Below are positions 59,503 to 64,000 of a stretch of 64,000 nt of DNA, one piece after another; the stretch's first letter is position 1, and each line of letters begins with the position of its first letter. Below the pieces are notes generated by a model. That model did not search any database and was not told the origin of the DNA. It saw only the letters and a program-made list of their open reading frames with translations. Source of the stretch: a bacterium (GTDB lineage Bacteria > Pseudomonadota > Gammaproteobacteria > Burkholderiales > Thiobacillaceae). The DNA is taken from the NCBI GenBank assembly GCA_009772925.1, contig WOUQ01000001.1, positions 1 to 64,000 of the forward strand, read 5' to 3'. A program made the position numbers and the translations under genes.

Positions 59503-61230
59503 ATGACGCGCGACGTGAACAATGCACAGATGGGTAGCCCAGCCCCGGTTGCGGGCCCGCAGGGTATGTCACGCGACGTGGGCGGCGGCTTCAGCATCGC
59601 CCTGCGGCTGTGGCTGATGGTCGGGCTTTCCGCCCTGCTGTTCGCGCTCTCCGTCGCGGTCGGTTGGCAGGGCCTGGATCAGTCGCGCAATGCGCTCAAG
59701 ACGGTGTACGAGGACCGCGCCGTGCCCCTGCATGACCTCGCCCGCATCGACGCCGGCATCCGCGAGAACACGGCGCAAATCCTGCTCGCCTTCCAGCACG
59801 CGCCCGACAGCCCCACCGCCGCCCTGCACGACCATCCGGTCAGCATGCACCTGGATGCGGTGGCGGGCCGCAAGGCGGAACTGGACGGCCTGTGGACGAA
59901 ATACCTGGTCACTTACCTGACCGAGGAGGAAAAGCTGCTCGCGGCCGATTTCGCGGACAAGCGCAAGGCCTGGGTGGCCAAGCTGCTGGCCGCCTCGGAA
60001 GCGATGCGGGCGGGGAATTACGGGTACGAGGTGTTCCACTCCTTTGTGATGGCGGTGCGCACCGAAGGCAAGGCCGCCCACCAAGCCCTGGCCAAGCTCA
60101 TGGCCTACCAGACCCAGGTGGCGAAGGCGGAATTCGAGCGCGCCGAAGCCGCGTACGAGCGGGGTCGTCTGATTTATCTCGCCTTGTTCGTGGTCGGCCT
60201 GGTATCCGTCCTGTCCCTGGCCCATTTCACCGTGCGGCATCTCACCCGTTCCCTGCACGAGGCGGGGGAGGCCGCGGCAGCCATCGCCGCCGGCGATCTC
60301 ACCCGCGCCATGCCCAAGGCGGGACGGGACGAGATTGGTGCATTCATCGCCAGGCTGGCGCGCATGCGCGACGATCTGCGCGAACTCATCGCCGGCATCG
60401 CCGGCAATGCCCGGGCGCTGGCGCAAGCCGCCGGTGATTTGTCGGCCTCGGCGGCGGGCAGCGCCCGCTCCACCGAGATGCAGGCGGAGGCGGCTTCCAG
60501 CATGGCGGCCTCGGTGGAACAGCTGTCGGTGTCCATCGACCAGGTGGAGGAACACGCCCGCGAGGCGCGTGCCGTCACCCAGGATTCCAGCGCCCGCTCC
60601 GGCGAGGGCGGCCGCATCATCCACCAGGCGGCGGGCGAGATGAAGCGCATCGCCGAGGCGGTGAACGGCACGGCTTCCACCATCCGCGAGCTGGAGGGAT
60701 ATTCCGACCAGATTTCCAGCATCGTCCAGGTCATCAAGGACATCGCCGACCAGACCAACCTGCTCGCGCTCAACGCGGCCATCGAGGCGGCGCGTGCCGG
60801 CGAGCAGGGGCGCGGCTTCGCCGTGGTGGCGGACGAGGTGAGGAAGCTAGCGGAGCGCACCGGCAACTCCACCCAGGAGATCGGTGCCATGATCGCCAAG
60901 ATCCAGCAGGGCACCGAGCGCGCCGTGCAGGAAATGCAGGCCGGCGTCCGGCAAGTCGACGAGGGCGTCAATCTCGCGCACCAGGCCGGTGATTCGGTCA
61001 CCGGCATCCAGGCCGGAGCCGAGCGCGCCACCCACGCCGTGGACGACATCAGCCTGGCCATACGGGAGCAGACCGTCGCCGCGCGCGACATCGCCCAGAA
61101 GGTGGAACGCATCGCCCAGGGTTCCGAGGAGAACAGCGCGGCGGTGGCTCAGACCGCCGCCGCGGCGCAGCGACTGGAACATCTGGCCGCCGAATTGAAC
61201 GCCCTGGCGGGACGCTTCCGCGTCGCCTGA
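59503..61230 (+). CDS. Methyl-accepting chemotaxis protein
   Basis: A 575-residue chemoreceptor. TM1 is at about 35-55 ([20 protein letters not shown]), followed by a four-helix-bundle periplasmic sensor with [22 protein letters not shown]2 lies near 225-245, then HAMP ([20 protein letters not shown]), a kinase-control tip with [20 protein letters not shown] and [16 protein letters not shown]. No C-terminal receptor-tether pentapeptide is seen. AAAGGAAG precedes the ATG. A sigma-28 promoter links it to the flagellar regulon. Confidence 0.93.
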   Translation: MTRDVNNAQMGSPAPVAGPQGMSRDVGGGFSIALRLWLMVGLSALLFALSVAVGWQGLDQSRNALKTVYEDRAVPLHDLARIDAGIRENTAQILLAFQHAPDSPTAALHDHPVSMHLDAVAGRKAELDGLWTKYLVTYLTEEEKLLAADFADKRKAWVAKLLAASEAMRAGNYGYEVFHSFVMAVRTEGKAAHQALAKLMAYQTQVAKAEFERAEAAYERGRLIYLALFVVGLVSVLSLAHFTVRHLTRSLHEAGEAAAAIAAGDLTRAMPKAGRDEIGAFIARLARMRDDLRELIAGIAGNARALAQAAGDLSASAAGSARSTEMQAEAASSMAASVEQLSVSIDQVEEHAREARAVTQDSSARSGEGGRIIHQAAGEMKRIAEAVNGTASTIRELEGYSDQISSIVQVIKDIADQTNLLALNAAIEAARAGEQGRGFAVVADEVRKLAERTGNSTQEIGAMIAKIQQGTERAVQEMQAGVRQVDEGVNLAHQAGDSVTGIQAGAERATHAVDDISLAIREQTVAARDIAQKVERIAQGSEENSAAVAQTAAAAQRLEHLAAELNALAGRFRVA

Positions 61231-61419
61231 GGCGCGCACAGCGCCCCCTTGCGCGGGTGACGGCTCGCCCCACGCAGGCTGGGCGCGGCGTATTAGGCCA
61301 TGACCTCAGGCCCGGCTGGCAGGCCAGACGCCCGCCCCGGGTGTGACCGCCTTCACTGTCCTGCCTTCGCGGGGGTCGCATTCTTTGGCAATATGGCTGC
61401 AAGAACCCGAGGAAGCCCC

Positions 61420-64000
61420 ATGCTCGCCCGCCTACGCTCGTTTCTGCTGAAGATCCCCGTCCTGGTCGCACTGGCGCTGGTGGCAGCCTGGTTCCTGTTC
61501 GCCTGGTTCGGTTTCGATCCCCTGGTGAAATGGGCCGCGCCCAAGTTTATCGCCGACAAGAGTCGGCACCAGCTCAGCATCGCCGAGGCGCGCTTCGATC
61601 CTTTCGCCCTGTCGGTGTCGGTGAAGGGGCTCAAGCTCGCCGAGCCGGATGGCAAGCCTCTGCTGGCCTTCGACGATCTGTTCGTGGACTTCGAGGCGGC
61701 CAGCCTGTTCAAGTGGGCCTGGACCTTCGACGCCATCCGCCTCACTGGTCCCCGCGCCCGGATGGAACTGCTGGCCGACGGCCGCCTGAACTGGAGCGGC
61801 CTGATCGAGGCCTTCAAGGACGAGGAGGAAAAACCCGAGAAGCCCCTGCCGCGCCTGTTGATCCGGCGCATCGTCCTGGAAAGGGGCTGGGTGGACGTGG
61901 CCGACCGCAAGGTGGATTTCGAGACCAGCCTGAGCCCCCTGGCCCTCACCCTCACCGATCTCTCCACCTTGCCCGAGGACAAGGGCGCCCATACCCTGGC
62001 CGCGACCACGGAAATCGGCGCCCGCGTGCGCTGGAAGGGTGACGTGACCCTGAAACCGGTGCTGGCCACCGGCGAACTGGCCGTGGACAGCCTGCCCCTG
62101 GCCAAGGCCTGGCCCTATCTGGAGGCCAGGCTGAACATGGCGCCGCCCGAGGGCGTGGCAGCCCTGGGCCTCAAGTACAAGGTAGGCTGGGCCGACAAGA
62201 AGCTCAGCCTGAACGTGGATGACCTCAGCCTGGCGGTGGACAGGCTGGCCCTGCGCGGCGCGCCGGCCGCGGCACCCGCCGTGACCCTGGAGCGACTCGC
62301 CCTCAGCGGCGGCCGTTTCGACCTGGGCCGGCGCAGCCTGGAGATCGGCGAGATCGCCCTCAACGGCGGGCGGGTCGCCCTCACCCGCGCCGCGGATGGC
62401 CGCATCGATCTGCAGGACTGGTTCGTCGCTCCGGCCCAGGGCCAGGTGGCGTCCGCGCCGGATATAACTGGCAAGGCGCCGGCTCCCGCGGCGCCGGCTA
62501 AGGCCGGGCAGGCTCCGGCAGCAGCGCAGCCTGCGGCGGCCGAGCCGGCCTGGCGCATCGGCCTGGGCCGCTTCAGCCTCGACCAGATGGCCATCCACTT
62601 CACCGATCTGGGCTTCGTCAAGCCGCTGACGGCGGAAGTGGGCAATCTCAAGATTGGTTTCAAGGCCCATGCCGAGCTGGGGGCGGGGGAACCCAAGGCC
62701 GAGCTGGAGGACCTCGGCATCGATGTATCCGGCATTCGCCTGTTGTCCGGGGAAGTGAAGGATCCCGTGCTGGTTCTGGGCGGTGTGGTGGTGGAGGAGG
62801 GCCGCGTCGATCTCGCCGGCCAGAACGCCACGCTGGGCCGCATCGCCCTGCTCAACGGGCAGATGGAGGTGGTGCGCGACGCTCGGGGGCAACGGCCCCT
62901 GCTGGAGGCCCTGCGCCGACAGCCGGCCAAGGCGGTCGCCGAGCGCGTGGTGGTGGTGGCCGCCAGGAAGACCCTGGACTGGCGCTATCGCGTCGGCGAA
63001 GTGGAGGCCAACGGGTTCCGGCTGGCCTTGCGCGACGAGTCCATCACGCCGTTCGTGAAGTTCACCGTCCAGGATATCCAGGCCAGCGCCAAGGGGCTGA
63101 GCGAGGACCTCAAGGCCGCCATTCCCGTGCGCATGGGATTCCGCGTGCTCGAAGGCGGCCGCTTCGAAGCGTCCGGCAAGGTGGCGCCGGGGCGTCCGAC
63201 GGCCGACCTGAAGCTGAACCTGGTCGACCTGGCCCTGAGCCCGGTCCAGCCCTATCTGGCCAAGGCCTCCAATCTGCTGCTGGCCGGCGGCCGCGCTTCC
63301 ACGGCCGGCCAGGTGCGCTACGGCGACGGCAAGGTCCGGTACACGGGTGGCTTCCATGTGGACGACCTGCTGATCAACGAAATCAGCACCGGCGAGCGCT
63401 TCCTGGCCTGGAAGTCGGTGTCCAGCAATGACCTGGCGGCCACGCCGACCAGCCTGGACATCGGCGAATTGCGCCTGGACCGGCCCGGCCTGAAGCTGGT
63501 GATCTTCAAGGACAAGTCGACCAGCCTCGCCAAGGCCTTCCAGAAGGGCGCGCCGACCGCCGAGGCGGGCAACAAGGAAGCCAAGGCGCCGGCCTCGCCC
63601 TGGGATGAGGACGATGCGGCCGTCAGCACCGCCGTAACCCCCGCGGTTGCCAAAGCGGCCGAAGCCAAGCCGGCGCCGGCCGGGCAGGCTTCCGCCGGCG
63701 GCAAGGCCGATCCCGCCTTCCGGGTCAACATCGAGCGGGTGCGCATCGACCAGGGCGAGATGGATTTCGCCGACCTGTCCCTGGCCCTGCCCTTCGGTAC
63801 CCGCATCCACGAGTTCAAGGGCAACATCAACGGCATCAGCAACAAGCCCGGCGGCCAGGCCGAGCTGGAACTGGACGGCCGCGTCGACGAATTCGGCCTG
63901 GCCCGCGCCGTGGGGCAGCTGGACACCTTCGATCCCACCGGCTTCATGGACATCAAGGTGGTGTTCCAGAACGTGGAGATGACCCGGTTGACGCCCTACA
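61420..64000 (+). CDS. DUF748 family envelope protein, partial at window end
   Basis: At least 860 residues, running past the window edge. It starts at ATG 61420 behind GAGGAAG. It has one N-terminal membrane helix (IPVLVALALVAAWFLFAWFG), then AsmA/DUF748-like repeats of beta-rich modules: RFDPFALSVSVKGLKLAEPDG, LLIRRIVLERGWVDVADRK, LALSGGRFDLGRRSLEIGE and FRVNIERVRIDQGEMDFAD. Two Ala/Pro/Lys-rich linkers (about residues 345-375 and 705-765) separate modules. Such proteins span the periplasm and are linked to outer-membrane lipid transport. No stop is seen before 64000. Confidence 0.9.
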   Translation, partial: MLARLRSFLLKIPVLVALALVAAWFLFAWFGFDPLVKWAAPKFIADKSRHQLSIAEARFDPFALSVSVKGLKLAEPDGKPLLAFDDLFVDFEAASLFKWAWTFDAIRLTGPRARMELLADGRLNWSGLIEAFKDEEEKPEKPLPRLLIRRIVLERGWVDVADRKVDFETSLSPLALTLTDLSTLPEDKGAHTLAATTEIGARVRWKGDVTLKPVLATGELAVDSLPLAKAWPYLEARLNMAPPEGVAALGLKYKVGWADKKLSLNVDDLSLAVDRLALRGAPAAAPAVTLERLALSGGRFDLGRRSLEIGEIALNGGRVALTRAADGRIDLQDWFVAPAQGQVASAPDITGKAPAPAAPAKAGQAPAAAQPAAAEPAWRIGLGRFSLDQMAIHFTDLGFVKPLTAEVGNLKIGFKAHAELGAGEPKAELEDLGIDVSGIRLLSGEVKDPVLVLGGVVVEEGRVDLAGQNATLGRIALLNGQMEVVRDARGQRPLLEALRRQPAKAVAERVVVVAARKTLDWRYRVGEVEANGFRLALRDESITPFVKFTVQDIQASAKGLSEDLKAAIPVRMGFRVLEGGRFEASGKVAPGRPTADLKLNLVDLALSPVQPYLAKASNLLLAGGRASTAGQVRYGDGKVRYTGGFHVDDLLINEISTGERFLAWKSVSSNDLAATPTSLDIGELRLDRPGLKLVIFKDKSTSLAKAFQKGAPTAEAGNKEAKAPASPWDEDDAAVSTAVTPAVAKAAEAKPAPAGQASAGGKADPAFRVNIERVRIDQGEMDFADLSLALPFGTRIHEFKGNINGISNKPGGQAELELDGRVDEFGLARAVGQLDTFDPTGFMDIKVVFQNVEMTRLTPY

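Noticed and set aside
61385-61401. GG-N10-GC pattern (TTGGCAATATGGCTGCA) resembling a second sigma-54 promoter before the DUF748 gene
   Set aside because: The predicted start would fall inside the ribosome-binding site only about 8 bases from the ATG, and the -12 element departs from TTGCW.
1-64000. CRISPR arrays, rRNA or tRNA genes
   Set aside because: No regularly spaced repeats with unique spacers, no tRNA-like TTCGA loops with paired stems outside genes, and no rRNA segments were seen.

Overview
The window is GC-rich and tightly packed with genes. It has the stamp of a respiratory, metabolically versatile betaproteobacterium, probably of the Rhodocyclales. That placement is an inference from the gene mix: arylacetate catabolism through CoA ligases, a Tat-exported molybdoenzyme with multihaem cytochrome, a DsrC-like protein, chemotaxis and several toxin-antitoxin pairs. 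I see no rRNA or tRNA genes, CRISPR array or intact insertion sequence.

Region 1 (1-11600) is a defence and genome-conflict island read mostly on the minus strand. In transcription order it holds a PLD-nuclease/SNF2 helicase, an Eco57I-type adenine methyltransferase, a DprA-like SLOG protein, an AlbA/Schlafen-type ATPase and, after a gap, an Abi-like reverse transcriptase. Beside it lie relics of a type I restriction system (a deleted hsdR and a possible hsdM start) with an intact vapBC pair between them.

Region 2 (11600-20670) carries an exported SCP2-like protein on the minus strand. On the plus strand follows an anaerobic-respiration-type cluster: a small exported protein, a Met-Gly-Ser repeat protein, a pentahaem membrane cytochrome c, a Tat-exported DMSO-reductase-family catalytic subunit, its four-cluster ferredoxin subunit, a TorD-type chaperone, a small cytochrome c and a second ferredoxin. 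A textbook sigma-54 promoter with two upstream palindromes precedes it.

Region 3 (20800-29320) is an export block: an RND pump with its fusion protein, then a MacA/MacB-like ABC exporter in three genes, then a short-chain dehydrogenase.

Region 4 (29320-43040) looks like a light-responsive regulon. A CarH/LitR-type MerR regulator with a B12-binding domain is divergent from a 14-gene run (31126-40583) encoding glutathione peroxidase, two Cfa-like methyltransferases, DUF2878, DUF1295, DUF6134, DUF1365, an FAD amine-oxidase-like protein, two lipocalins, a CIA30 protein and CbiX. Palindromes of the form TTGTCC-N-GGACAA flank the divergent promoter and recur at 42477-42545, in front of an AF1514-like gene and a second glutathione peroxidase and next to a BLUF photoreceptor gene. 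An AbrB/PIN toxin-antitoxin pair sits inside this region.

Region 5 (43200-46600) holds a PDZ protein, a cytochrome c, a putative zinc protease, a DsrC/TusE-like protein and hicAB.

Region 6 (46610-56100, minus strand) is an arylacetate/arylpyruvate operon: Na+/solute symporter, 56-residue accessory protein, outer-membrane channel, IorA, IorB, two phenylacetate-CoA ligases with an ACT protein between them, and a PaaI thioesterase. Its spacers carry a GC-rich REP-like repeat that also occurs in frame inside the methyltransferase gene of region 1.

Region 7 (56200-64000) holds an acyl-CoA thioesterase, a GyrI-like protein, a CbiB/CobD-like membrane protein, an SpmAB-like fusion, a chemoreceptor with a sigma-28 promoter, and a large DUF748 protein that runs off the window.
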